Shown here piece by piece: positions 13,658 to 20,144 of a stretch of 20,144 nucleotides of DNA. A program made the translations under genes and the position numbers. Every line of letters starts with the position of its first letter. Positions within the stretch are counted from its first letter, which is position 1. The stretch is from Synergistaceae bacterium. Lineage in GTDB: Bacteria; Synergistota; Synergistia; Synergistales; Aminobacteriaceae. The DNA lies in assembly GCA_017394925.1 (NCBI GenBank), contig JAFPWQ010000286.1:1-20144 (forward strand), written 5' to 3'. The notes beneath the pieces are model-generated. The model saw only the letters and a list, made by a program, of their open reading frames with translations, was not told the DNA's origin and ran no database searches.

Positions 13658-14758
13658 CTAATTCACAGATGCATACAATACTGTCTCCCATTCACGCGAA
13701 CTGTAATGCCTCATGTAAAACTTGTATTCAGGAACAAGCGATAATATATATTCAGGGAGTTCATAAATATCTTCAGGCTTATGGTATGCACTTATTGCGA
13801 GTCTGGGATGATGCTTTATGATTGTGTTTCTTGCTCCTTTTAACGTTCTGAGTTCTGCTCCTTCGACATCAAGCTCAATGAATGTAACAGCATCATCTTT
13901 TACAACATTGTCTATGCTCGTAAGGTTTATTTCAATGCTGCCTTCGGAATAAACAGAACTTCCGCCGCTGCCATTCGGATTTGTATACATAACTTCATCC
14001 TTGTCCCATGTGCCTTTTTTCACAAGTTTCACAATGTCTTCATGGCCTCTCAGATTTTTCTCACATCGTGCAATATTCACGGGGTCAAACTCAAACGTGT
14101 AAACTCTTCGGACTTTTTCGCCTCCCCATTTGATAAAGCGAAGTGCTGTAGCTCCATTGAAACATCCTGCATCAATTATTGTCTCATTCTCTGCAGGAGA
14201 AAACATTTCGAGATACTGCAAATCTTTGCGTACGGCCACAATGTACGTAACTGTGTCATTGCAAATTTTCCTTTCCGATAGATACTCTTCCAGACGTTTC
14301 ATGTCCTCATGACGCAAATTCATCACGATCAGTTCAGAATCTGATACATCACAATTCTTCATGAAATCATCAAGCCGATAAAATCTGTATTTGGGTAAAT
14401 ATTTACACATCTTCAGAAGCTTCTTAGTGTACTCAAGCTCCATGCTGTCTTGGTCATAAATCACTATGAAGCCTGAATATTTATCCTCATACATGTCGTG
14501 TCCTTCTTTAACATCGTAAATGTGATAGAAGTGCATTCCTGATTTCTCTGCACGTTTGAGAAATATACTTTTGTCGCCGCTCTTCAAATATTCTATGCGG
14601 TCATTCAGAATCTCACGTGATAGTTCATCCTGATAATACGGAAGATATTTCTTTGCTCGTTCTTCAATTATGCGTATCTTCATTCTGTGGTAAGGCGTTT
14701 TCAGCAACGGAAGCAAAGACTGCGGGCAATATTTCTTGATGAAAGTCTTTATGCCCAT
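13658..14758 (-). CDS. FkbM-family SAM-dependent methyltransferase
   Basis: 366 residues from the ATG at 14756-14758, which has GGGGG six bases upstream; a longer frame from a TTG at 14779 is less likely. The C-terminal half is the methyltransferase: SAM motif TIIDAGCFNGATA (193-205), EFDPVNI after strand 2 (motif with acidic residue), and the FkbM signature FIELDVEGAELRTLKGA (293-309) followed by RLAISAYHKPEDIYELP. The N-terminal 190 residues are not recognised; the first part is basic and helical and the middle looks like a Rossmann-type alpha/beta fold (SGFIVIYDQDS, SELIVMNLRHEDM), possibly a degenerate sugar- or nucleotide-binding domain. FkbM enzymes typically O-methylate sugars or polyketides; next to an F420-hydrogenase-beta-like gene, a surface-glycan role is plausible. 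Confidence 0.9.
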   Translation of the reverse strand: MGIKTFIKKYCPQSLLPLLKTPYHRMKIRIIEERAKKYLPYYQDELSREILNDRIEYLKSGDKSIFLKRAEKSGMHFYHIYDVKEGHDMYEDKYSGFIVIYDQDSMELEYTKKLLKMCKYLPKYRFYRLDDFMKNCDVSDSELIVMNLRHEDMKRLEEYLSERKICNDTVTYIVAVRKDLQYLEMFSPAENETIIDAGCFNGATALRFIKWGGEKVRRVYTFEFDPVNIARCEKNLRGHEDIVKLVKKGTWDKDEVMYTNPNGSGGSSVYSEGSIEINLTSIDNVVKDDAVTFIELDVEGAELRTLKGARNTIIKHHPRLAISAYHKPEDIYELPEYILSLVPEYKFYMRHYSSREWETVLYASVN

Positions 14759-14846
14759 GTTACGCCCCCATGCACACAAATGCCCTGCTGATATTCATAA
14801 CCGGCAGAACATTATTTTCTTCGTGAAATTTTCTTTGATTCTTGTT

Positions 14847-14875
14847 TTGATTCTTTACGGGATTTTTGCTATGAT
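14847..14875 (+). promoter_or_regulatory. Orphan promoter-like sequence facing the FkbM promoter
   Basis: Plus strand: TTGATT (14847-14852), 17-nt spacer ending in TTGC, TATGAT (14870-14875), which also gives an extended -10 (TGC before TATGAT). It reads through the heptamer array and antisense into the FkbM promoter and the broken gene; no plus-strand gene follows. Confidence 0.35.
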
Positions 14876-14900
14876 GAAGTGTTAAAGAGACAGAATTTAG

Positions 14901-14942
14901 CTGTGAACTGTGAACTGTGAACTGTGAACTGTGAACTGTGAG
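14901..14942. repeat. Six-copy 7-bp tandem repeat (CTGTGAA)n
   Basis: Five perfect CTGTGAA units (14901-14935) plus a sixth ending in G (14936-14942). As RNA from the FkbM promoter it reads as repeated TTCACAG. It begins one base downstream of the -10 element, so the transcript would start inside it. Copy number is likely to be unstable. Confidence 0.95.
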
Positions 14943-14943
14943 C

Positions 14944-14973
14944 ATTATACATACATTTATCTCTCACTGTCAA
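14944..14973 (-). promoter_or_regulatory. Consensus sigma-70 promoter for the FkbM gene
   Basis: Minus strand: TTGACA (14973-14968) and TATAAT (14949-14944), both perfect, with an 18-nt spacer. Its start site falls in the heptamer array, giving a leader of about 180 nt before the FkbM ATG. This is the best promoter match in the window. Confidence 0.75.
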
Positions 14974-15010
14974 CTTTTCCTTTCGTGTAATTTTTTATGG
15001 AGTAAACACA

Positions 15011-16053
15011 TTATATCACACGCATAACCGCCTTTATGATTCGTCTGATTCTGCCGGGAATGAATCTCTTCACACACGATTTAACTGACCCAAAATAATA
15101 TTTCATGAACCCGTAATGATTCACGATTGCTTTATGAAGTCCGATACTCTTTAAATCCTCACAGAATTTATCATAGTCTGCAAGTTTTTCTCTGCGCTTG
15201 TGATACATTCCGTTATGAGAAACCGCGAATTCAGCATCAGTTTTATGAATCGAAAACTCCTGTGCATTTATGCCGCGTATGAGTTCCTCTCCTTTGTCCG
15301 TTCTAACAAGCATTATTGATACTCCGTTTTTATTCCAGCCGTCCATTTTGGAATTCACGCCCCAGAAATCGCCGACAGTAATATCTGACTGATGATTATT
15401 CCCCCTGAAATTGCAATTGTAACATGGCCGCCTGGCATAAAGAGCAAAAGCCTTTCCGTAATCCGAAGCGTAAAAATCTGTATCAAACTTTCTGCCGTTC
15501 TCAAATTCCGCAAATATATACGGAGGTGTCCAGCCATGCTTTTTGTATCTCACCGTGAAATTTATGACCCGTGATTTGAATTTGCTTTCAAGATTTGCGA
15601 TATACTGCCTGTGAACTTCCTGAAGTGTTGAACCGTAACAGATTAAATCAAGCGTGTATAATCTTGACGTGTCAGTGCCTTTTGCCTTAAGGAATGATTT
15701 TAACGCGGCGACATCACAGCCTAATCCCGTGAATAAAACTGTGAGTCCTGATTCTAATTTTTCAGCCACGAGAGGCCATAACGCTCTGTATTCCCCTTCG
15801 TGAAAAACTCTTTTGCTTGTCTCTGCATATTTTGAGCCTTTGAGCCTGCATAAATCTTCTTTGCGTTCTATACATACAAACTCAGGAGTACGAAAATCTG
15901 CTGAATAAACACTACCGAATATTACCCCCCCCCAGTAAGTATTAATTCGGATATTGCAGTTGCTGCTCCTCCTGATGATGACTGCAATAATTTCTCTGTG
16001 TCATTGAAATAACCAGAATATGCCTTCAGACCTGAACAATCGAATTCATTCAT
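15011..16053 (-). pseudogene. F420 hydrogenase/dehydrogenase beta-subunit-like protein, out of frame at a G9 tract (possibly phase-variable)
   Basis: Translation from the ATG at 16051-16053 gives 43 residues including SSSGGAATAISELILTGGG and then TAA (15924-15922) directly after nine Gs. With one more G (or two fewer) the frame joins GVIFGSVYSADF and runs on to 15011, giving about 347 residues of the FrhB/FdhB C-terminal family: SSSGG, LKGSKYAE, VLFTGLGCDVAAL, DLICYGS, RRPCYNCNFRG and SDITVGDFWGV. The usual N-terminal ferredoxin (two 4Fe-4S) domain of longer relatives is absent. Such proteins often lie in polysaccharide clusters beside pyruvyl- and methyltransferases. The start follows the DUF554 stop by 18 nt, with AAAGGAG and a run of eight Ts before the ATG. 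As written the gene yields only a short peptide, unless internal initiation at the GTG at 15769 occurs. The state may be a true OFF phase, a decayed gene or a sequencing error. Confidence 0.85.
15925..15933. repeat. Nine-base poly-C (poly-G on coding strand) tract inside a gene
   Basis: C9 on the plus strand, G9 in the sense of the broken FrhB-like gene, at the exact point where the reading frame changes. Tracts of this length are prone to slipped-strand mispairing. Confidence 0.95.
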
Positions 16054-16071
16054 GAAAAAAAATACTCCTTT

Positions 16072-16776
16072 CTATGAGAATATCACCGTGAAGAATATAA
16101 CATATATTAATGCCGGTAACATATCGCCGAGTTTTAATCTCGTGATTTTGAGCATGTTCAAGCCTATTCCCATTATCATTAAGCCGCCTAAACCAGAAAT
16201 ATTTGCGTACATGTCCGGCGTGATAAAAGGCTCTGCCCAGACAGCAAAAAATGTTAATGCCCCCTGATATATGAACATCGGAATCACTGAGAAGATTACA
16301 CCGAAGCCCATTGAACCCGCAAGAAGAACCGAAGCTATGCCGTCCATTATGCCTTTGGTCATCAAGAGTTCGGGGTCATGTCTCAGTCCGTCATTGAATG
16401 CACCGATTATTGCCATTGAGCCGATGCAGAATAATAATGTCGCAGTAACAAAACCCTGAGTGAATTTAGCATTTGATGTGTGAAGTTTTGCTTTCAGTGT
16501 ATCGCCCAGTGAATTTAATTTTATCTCAAGGCCAAGCATATCTCCCGTGATTGTCCCGGTTACGAGACTGAGAAGTACAGCGATTGAATGTTTTGTGCCC
16601 AGCGTCATGTTTATGCCTACATACATTGTGAAGAGTCCAAGACAGTTAAATATCGTCTCCTGCAATCTTTGAGGAATAAATTTCCCGATGAATAAGCCCG
16701 CAAGACTTCCGGCCAAAACAGTCAGTGAATTAAATACAGTTCCTCCTGCAGGAATCGATTTGAAGATCTCAATCAT
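16072..16776 (-). CDS. DUF554-family multi-pass membrane protein
   Basis: 234 residues with about seven hydrophobic segments: FNSLTVLAGSLAGLFIG, IFNCLGLFTMYVGINMTLG, SIAVLLSLVTGTITGDMLGL, FVTATLLFCIGSMAIIGAF, GIASVLLAGSMGFGVIFSVIP, GLGGLMIMGIGLNML and the last LPALIYVIFFTVIFS. The GTVFNSLTVLAGS start and the FCIGSMAIIGAFNDGL motif are typical of DUF554 (B. subtilis YdfK-like) integral membrane proteins. Their function is not established; a transport role is often guessed. AAGGAG lies 13 nt before the ATG, which is long. It is the first gene of a minus-strand unit with the FrhB-like gene and has a good promoter. It is divergent from ybaB. Confidence 0.9.
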   Translation of the reverse strand: MIEIFKSIPAGGTVFNSLTVLAGSLAGLFIGKFIPQRLQETIFNCLGLFTMYVGINMTLGTKHSIAVLLSLVTGTITGDMLGLEIKLNSLGDTLKAKLHTSNAKFTQGFVTATLLFCIGSMAIIGAFNDGLRHDPELLMTKGIMDGIASVLLAGSMGFGVIFSVIPMFIYQGALTFFAVWAEPFITPDMYANISGLGGLMIMGIGLNMLKITRLKLGDMLPALIYVIFFTVIFS

Positions 16777-16808
16777 GATTCATAAATTGCTCCTTGTGTT
16801 TTCGGGTA

Positions 16809-16837
16809 ATTATACGTGATAGAATTTACGCGTTCAA
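16809..16837 (-). promoter_or_regulatory. Promoter for the DUF554 gene
   Basis: Minus strand: TTGAAC (16837-16832), 17-nt spacer, perfect TATAAT (16814-16809), about 32 nt from the start codon. It overlaps the divergent ybaB promoter, so the two may compete. Confidence 0.6.
16817..16825 (+). promoter_or_regulatory. Possible extended -10 promoter for the ybaB operon
   Basis: TGATAGAAT matches an extended -10 (TG, one base, TAGAAT) 36 nt before the ybaB ATG. A weak TTGTGT lies 20 nt further up. It occupies the same DNA as the DUF554 promoter spacer. Confidence 0.4.
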
Positions 16838-16861
16838 AATTAAATCAGGAGTGAAGAATTA

Positions 16862-17173
16862 ATGAAGCTCAATAACATAATGAAACAGGCAAGACAAATG
16901 CAGTCCCAGATGATGCAGATTCAGGAGAAACTCGCAAATGAAACAGTAGAAGCCAGTGTAGGCGGAGGAATGGTAACGTCAACGTTCACGGGTCAGGGGG
17001 ATATAGTGAGCATAAAAATAGATCCCGAAGTGATTAACCCTGATGACAAAGAAATGCTTGAAGATTTAATTGTGTCGGCAGTGAATGAAGGCCTGAAAAA
17101 AAGCCGCGAGTTAATGAATTCAAAAATGGGAAGCATAACGGGTGCACTTGGTGCCATGGGAATGGGGCTTTAA
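16862..17173 (+). CDS. ybaB: YbaB/EbfC nucleoid-associated protein
   Basis: Small dimeric DNA-binding protein, 103 residues, normal length. The N-terminus (MKLNNIMKQARQMQSQMMQIQEKLANE) is the Met/Gln-rich helix of the family. The middle has the conserved VEASVGGGMV and IKIDPEVINPDDKEMLEDLIVSAVNEGLKKS. The C-terminus is flexible and rich in Gly and Met. AGGAG lies 10 nt before the ATG. The ybaB-recR pairing is conserved across many bacteria and confirms the call. It is the first gene of the five-gene operon that runs to tsaD. Confidence 0.96.
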   Translation: MKLNNIMKQARQMQSQMMQIQEKLANETVEASVGGGMVTSTFTGQGDIVSIKIDPEVINPDDKEMLEDLIVSAVNEGLKKSRELMNSKMGSITGALGAMGMGL

Positions 17174-17184
17174 TATCTGCATAA

Positions 17185-17778
17185 ATGGATTCACTGAACA
17201 ATTTAATTAACGTATTCAGGAAATTACCGGGGCTTGGCCTGAAAAGCTCAAAAAGAATCGCATATTATCTGCTTAAACAGGACGATAAATTTCTCTCTGA
17301 ACTTGGCAGATTAATTTCTGAACTCAAAAAGGGTTTATGCGTCTGCAAAATCTGCGGCAATATTTCATACAATAATCCATGCAGTATATGTTCGGATAAG
17401 CTGAGAGATGCTAAGACTATATGCATAGTTGAAGACGTAGAATCCCTTTCAGCGTTTGAGCAGGCCGGAGTATATAACGGTGTATATCATGTACTGAATT
17501 CACGCGTTTCACCAATGGAAGGTGAAGACCTTTCAGATGATGCAATTAAATCACTGTCAGGACACGTAAAGCTCAATAAACCTAATGAAGTAATCATAGC
17601 AACAAGTCCTGTTCTTGAAGGAGATTTAACGTATTATGCGCTGCTTGGTATATTAAAGAAGCTCAAAGTGAAAAAAATCTCGCGCATCGGTTACGGTCTT
17701 CCTGTCGGGGGCAGCATAGAGTACGCAGACAAAATGACACTTCATACTGCAATGGATTCAAGAAGGGAGGTTGAGTGA
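17185..17778 (+). CDS. recR: Recombination mediator RecR
   Basis: Ring-forming partner of RecF/RecO that helps load RecA at gaps; 197 residues, normal length. Seen: helix-hairpin-helix LPGLGLKSSKRIAYYLL (14-30); a four-Cys zinc site, Cys54, 57, 66 and 69; the Toprim domain starting TICIVEDVESLSAFE (78-92); and the C-terminal RIGYGLPVGGSIEYADKMTL. An in-frame TAA directly before the ATG fixes the start. No clear Shine-Dalgarno is visible in the 11-nt gap after ybaB, so translation probably depends on ribosomes finishing ybaB. Confidence 0.97.
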   Translation: MDSLNNLINVFRKLPGLGLKSSKRIAYYLLKQDDKFLSELGRLISELKKGLCVCKICGNISYNNPCSICSDKLRDAKTICIVEDVESLSAFEQAGVYNGVYHVLNSRVSPMEGEDLSDDAIKSLSGHVKLNKPNEVIIATSPVLEGDLTYYALLGILKKLKVKKISRIGYGLPVGGSIEYADKMTLHTAMDSRREVE

Positions 17779-17781
17779 TTT

Positions 17782-18909
17782 ATGAGTGAAAAGCATGAGA
17801 AAAGCGTATCATTCGTGATAGTTGCAGGCGGTAAAGGCTCAAGGATGGGCGGAGAAAAAAAACAGTTTATGCTTCTCAATGGCCGTCCGTTATGGAGATG
17901 GAGCTATGATATTTTAACGCCCGAATGTGTAAAAGAGTCTATTCTGGTAATACCGCAGGGAAGTGAAGTAAATCATGTTCCTGAAAATTTAACAGTACCT
18001 TTGAAGATTGCATACGGAGGCAAAGAACGCGCTGAATCTGTGCTTAACGGATTAAAAGAGGCAAGCTGTGATTACGTTCTTGTTCATGATGCCGCCCGTC
18101 CCTTTCTGAGCCTGAATCTGATTCATTCACTTATTGACGCGACTGACGAAACACATGGTGCTGTTCCTGTTCTGCCTGTATCTGATGCACTGAAAAAAAT
18201 TGACGGTGATAATATCTCATGCATTAACCGTGATGGATTATATATTACGCAGACCCCTCAAAGTTTCCCGCGTGAAAAGCTGATAGAGGCAGTGAGTAAG
18301 AATCCCGGAGCAAAAGATGAGGCCGAAGCATGGAAGAAATGCGGACATGAATTAAGACACGTGAAAGGAGAGAGGCTGAATTTCAAAGTTACATGGCCTG
18401 AAGATATGATAATTGCAAGAGCACTTACGGAAGGAATAACGCGGACGGGTACGGGCTATGACATTCACAGGCTTGTCCCTGAACGCAAATTAATGCTCGG
18501 AGGAATTGAAATTGATTCGCCTCTGGGATTACTCGGTCATTCTGACGCTGATTTGCTCACTCATTCAGTTATGGATGCAATACTCGGTGCGGCAGGACTT
18601 CCTGACATAGGCAATCTCTTTCCTGCGAGTGATGAGAGATTCAGAGGAGCTGACAGTATAGAATTACTGCGCGAGGTCATGCGAATGATTAGTGCTGAGG
18701 GCTGGCATGTTGAATTCGTTGATGCGGTTGTTAAGGCACAGGTACCAAGACTGAATGCATACCGGGAAAGAGTCATAGAGAGCATGAAGAGATTCTTTGA
18801 GTTCAACGTGAAATTCAAATCTGCAGAACATATTGATGATTCAGGGGACGGGTTATCGATGTCATGCTGGTCAGCGGCAACACTGAGAAGGGAGTGTATG
18901 ACATGCTGA
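17782..18909 (+). CDS. ispDF: Bifunctional IspD-IspF (MEP isoprenoid pathway)
   Basis: Fusion of 2-C-methyl-D-erythritol 4-phosphate cytidylyltransferase and 2-C-methyl-D-erythritol 2,4-cyclodiphosphate synthase, 375 residues. IspD part (1-218): AGGKGSRMGGEKKQF (15-29) with Arg21 and Lys27, VHDAARPF (101-108), TQTPQSF (156-162) and FKVTWPEDM (201-209). IspF part (220-375): GTGYDIHRL with metal ligands Asp227 and His229, GHSDADLLTHSVMDAILGAAGLPDIG with His261, and a C-terminal GDGLSMSCWSAATL where the family usually has GxGISxxAVALL. The last dozen residues are divergent but co-linear, so I see no frameshift. The Shine-Dalgarno GGGAGG lies within the end of recR. The stop overlaps the next gene's start (ATGCTGA). 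Fusions of this kind are known in several bacterial groups. Confidence 0.95.
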   Translation: MSEKHEKSVSFVIVAGGKGSRMGGEKKQFMLLNGRPLWRWSYDILTPECVKESILVIPQGSEVNHVPENLTVPLKIAYGGKERAESVLNGLKEASCDYVLVHDAARPFLSLNLIHSLIDATDETHGAVPVLPVSDALKKIDGDNISCINRDGLYITQTPQSFPREKLIEAVSKNPGAKDEAEAWKKCGHELRHVKGERLNFKVTWPEDMIIARALTEGITRTGTGYDIHRLVPERKLMLGGIEIDSPLGLLGHSDADLLTHSVMDAILGAAGLPDIGNLFPASDERFRGADSIELLREVMRMISAEGWHVEFVDAVVKAQVPRLNAYRERVIESMKRFFEFNVKFKSAEHIDDSGDGLSMSCWSAATLRRECMTC

Positions 18910-19085
18910 AATTTTCACATAACAGGGAATGCGACAATAAATTATGGTTTGGTGAGATTGCGCTTAACGGCTTTGAACAGTATATCCTGACAGATGAGAT
19001 TATGATTCCTCCCCTGTTTGATTCATACGATGATTTTGTTGAACATTCATGGCCTGAATTCGTTGAAGATAATTCGTACATGTAA
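18903..19085 (+). CDS. Small acidic protein between ispDF and tsaD, function unknown
   Basis: 60 residues from the ATG at 18903, preceded by AAGGGAG with an 8-nt spacing; the frame also opens further up inside ispDF, but this is the only start with a ribosome binding site. The start overlaps the ispDF stop (ATGCTGA) and its own stop is two bases before tsaD, so it fills the gap exactly and is very likely translated. The protein is acidic, especially at the end (DSYDDFVEHSWPEFVED), with several aromatics and no membrane segment or known motif. The family is not recognised. Its position suggests a conserved operon member. Confidence 0.72.
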   Translation: MLKFSHNRECDNKLWFGEIALNGFEQYILTDEIMIPPLFDSYDDFVEHSWPEFVEDNSYM

Positions 19086-19087
19086 AA

Positions 19088-20080
19088 ATGCTGACACTTG
19101 GAATAGAGACTAGCTGTGATGATACCGGCGTTGCAGTTCTCAAAGATGAACACGAAGTATTATGCGAATTACTATCGAGCCAGATAAAAGATCATTCGCG
19201 CTTCGGAGGAGTTATCCCTGAATTTGCTGCCCGTAAACACCTTGAGAATTTGCTCCCGTTAGTCAATGCTGCACTGAATGAATGCAATATAACCGGCCAT
19301 GATTTAAATCTCATTGCAGTAACGCGCGGACCTGGATTAATGGGTTCGCTTATCGTTGGAGTGATGACTGCAAGAGCATTATCACAGGCATGGAATGTTC
19401 CGTTAATCGGTGTGAATCATCTTGAAGGTCATTTATTCGCACCCCTCGTTGATTCGCGTGATCTTGAGCCGCCGTTCTTATCGCTTATAGTTTCGGGAGG
19501 ACACACGGAGATAATATGCGTACATGATTTCGGTCATTATGAGCTTCTCGGTGAGACACGTGATGATGCTGCAGGTGAGGCATACGATAAGGCTGCGAGG
19601 ATTTTAGGACTGAAATATCCCGGAGGCCCTGAGATAGATAAACTTGCAAGAACGGGTAATCCTTATGCTTTTGATTTCCCAGTTCCATTGAAGAACACGA
19701 ATAAAATCGAGTTCAGTTTCAGCGGATTAAAGACGGCGTTATTGTGGCAGGTGAAGAAATTTCAGAATGACGGCGTGAATATTCCCATGAATGATTTATG
19801 CGCATCGTTTCAGCGTGCGGTTACTGAGGCGTTAATCTCGAAAGTGAATCTTGCAGTCAGGCTCACAGGCATAACCCGTGTATCTGCGTCCGGCGGAGTA
19901 TCGGCGAATAGTGCATTGCGTGAGGCTCTGAGTTCGGCAAAAAGTTTTCGGGCATGGCTTCCTGAACTGAAACGCTGTACGGATAATGCTGTCATGATTG
20001 CTATGGCAGGCCGTAATTCATGGAACAGAGGAAATCTTTGCGGTGATGTCCTGCCAAATCCTTCACTGCATGATTTGTAG
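19088..20080 (+). CDS. tsaD: tRNA N6-adenosine threonylcarbamoyltransferase TsaD
   Basis: Transfers the threonylcarbamoyl group from its adenylate to A37 of ANN-decoding tRNAs, working with TsaB and TsaE; 330 residues, close to the usual 335-345. Seen: ASKHA-fold start MLTLGIETSCDDT; RGPGLMGSLIVG (80-91); metal-binding HLEGH with His111 and His115; SGGHTEI (136-142); GEAYDKAARILGL (163-175); SASGGVSANSALR (266-278) and the metal-binding Asp299 in TDNAVMIAMAG. The start is the first ATG, with no clear Shine-Dalgarno, again suggesting coupling to the 60-residue gene two bases upstream. It is the last gene of the ybaB operon visible here; no terminator is clear after it. Confidence 0.97.
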   Translation: MLTLGIETSCDDTGVAVLKDEHEVLCELLSSQIKDHSRFGGVIPEFAARKHLENLLPLVNAALNECNITGHDLNLIAVTRGPGLMGSLIVGVMTARALSQAWNVPLIGVNHLEGHLFAPLVDSRDLEPPFLSLIVSGGHTEIICVHDFGHYELLGETRDDAAGEAYDKAARILGLKYPGGPEIDKLARTGNPYAFDFPVPLKNTNKIEFSFSGLKTALLWQVKKFQNDGVNIPMNDLCASFQRAVTEALISKVNLAVRLTGITRVSASGGVSANSALREALSSAKSFRAWLPELKRCTDNAVMIAMAGRNSWNRGNLCGDVLPNPSLHDL

Positions 20081-20098
20081 TAAGACAAATTCATATAA

Positions 20099-20144
20099 AT
20101 GAGGGTTGACAAAATGAATAATGACATGATAATGAGAACAGAAC
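20099..20144 (+). other. Possible start of a further gene, or promoter, at the window edge
   Basis: An open frame begins at ATG 20099 or, more likely, ATG 20114, which has GAGGG eight bases upstream, giving MNNDMIMRTE before the window ends. The same DNA also reads as TTGACA (20106-20111), 16 nt, GATAAT (20128-20133), a promoter-like pair. Both cannot easily be right, and the fragment is too short to name. Confidence 0.35.

Noticed and set aside
14901..14942. CRISPR array
   Set aside because: Repeats are 7 bp in direct tandem with no spacers.
14760..14945. 61-codon minus-strand frame running through the heptamer repeats and ending one base before the FkbM ATG
   Set aside because: Its ATG lies inside the -10 element, upstream of the expected transcript start, there is no ribosome binding site, and the sequence is mostly translated repeat. 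The TAA-C-ATG junction is curious but not enough to call a leader peptide.
17782..18909. Possible frameshift at the end of the IspF domain
   Set aside because: The last residues look odd (SCWSAATLRRECMTC), but length and the GxGLSMSC position align with the normal IspF end without a gap, so divergence is the simpler reading.

Overview
The window looks like a piece of a chromosome from an anaerobic, amino-acid-fermenting bacterium of the Synergistota (Synergistaceae type). The best single clue is the C-terminus of the exported glycosidase (6517-8889): a Ser/Gly-rich stretch, a GGC motif, a short hydrophobic segment and a basic tail, which is the layout of the Synergist-CTERM sorting signal. 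Supporting clues are an NfnAB-type electron-bifurcating transhydrogenase, a methylmalonyl-CoA decarboxylase/acyl-CoA carboxylase subunit, an IspD-IspF fusion, and moderate GC with Gram-negative-type signal peptides. There are no tRNAs, rRNAs, CRISPR arrays, insertion sequences or phage genes.

Layout. 1-1354 (-): carboxyltransferase (MmdA/PccB type), cut by the window edge. 1576-6411 (+): an exported protein of unknown function, ATP-dependent phosphofructokinase, transcription terminator Rho with an unusual acidic/basic N-terminal extension, and an M20 metallopeptidase, closed by a hairpin that faces a second hairpin ending the next (-) unit. 6517-10152 (-): an aminotransferase, then the exported GH3 glycosidase with its own promoter region containing an 11-bp inverted repeat. 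10344-11094 (+): a self-contained two-gene unit of small coiled-coil membrane proteins, with a strong promoter whose spacer is a 13-A run and a strong intrinsic terminator. 11171-13551 (-): nfnA-nfnB. 13658-16776 (-): a likely surface-glycan or membrane block made of a DUF554 membrane protein, an F420-hydrogenase-beta-like protein broken at a run of nine Gs, and an FkbM methyltransferase whose consensus promoter abuts a six-copy 7-bp tandem repeat. 16862-20080 (+): a tightly packed housekeeping operon ybaB-recR-ispDF-orf60-tsaD.

How the genes fit together. PFK feeds glycolysis. The aminotransferase, M20 peptidase and NfnAB fit peptide/amino-acid fermentation with ferredoxin/NAD(P)H balancing. 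The MmdA-type subunit fits succinate-propionate or acyl-CoA carboxylation chemistry. The most unusual theme is three simple-sequence tracts at positions where a change in length would alter expression: poly-A between the -35 and -10 elements at 10287-10299, poly-G inside a coding sequence at 15925-15933, and heptamer repeats at the expected transcription start at 14901-14942. This suggests, but does not prove, contingency (phase-variable) control of surface-associated genes.

No stretch longer than about 300 bases lacks a gene. The larger gaps (1355-1575, 10153-10343, 14759-15010) hold promoters and repeats, listed below. All calls come from reading the sequence alone; no database search was run.
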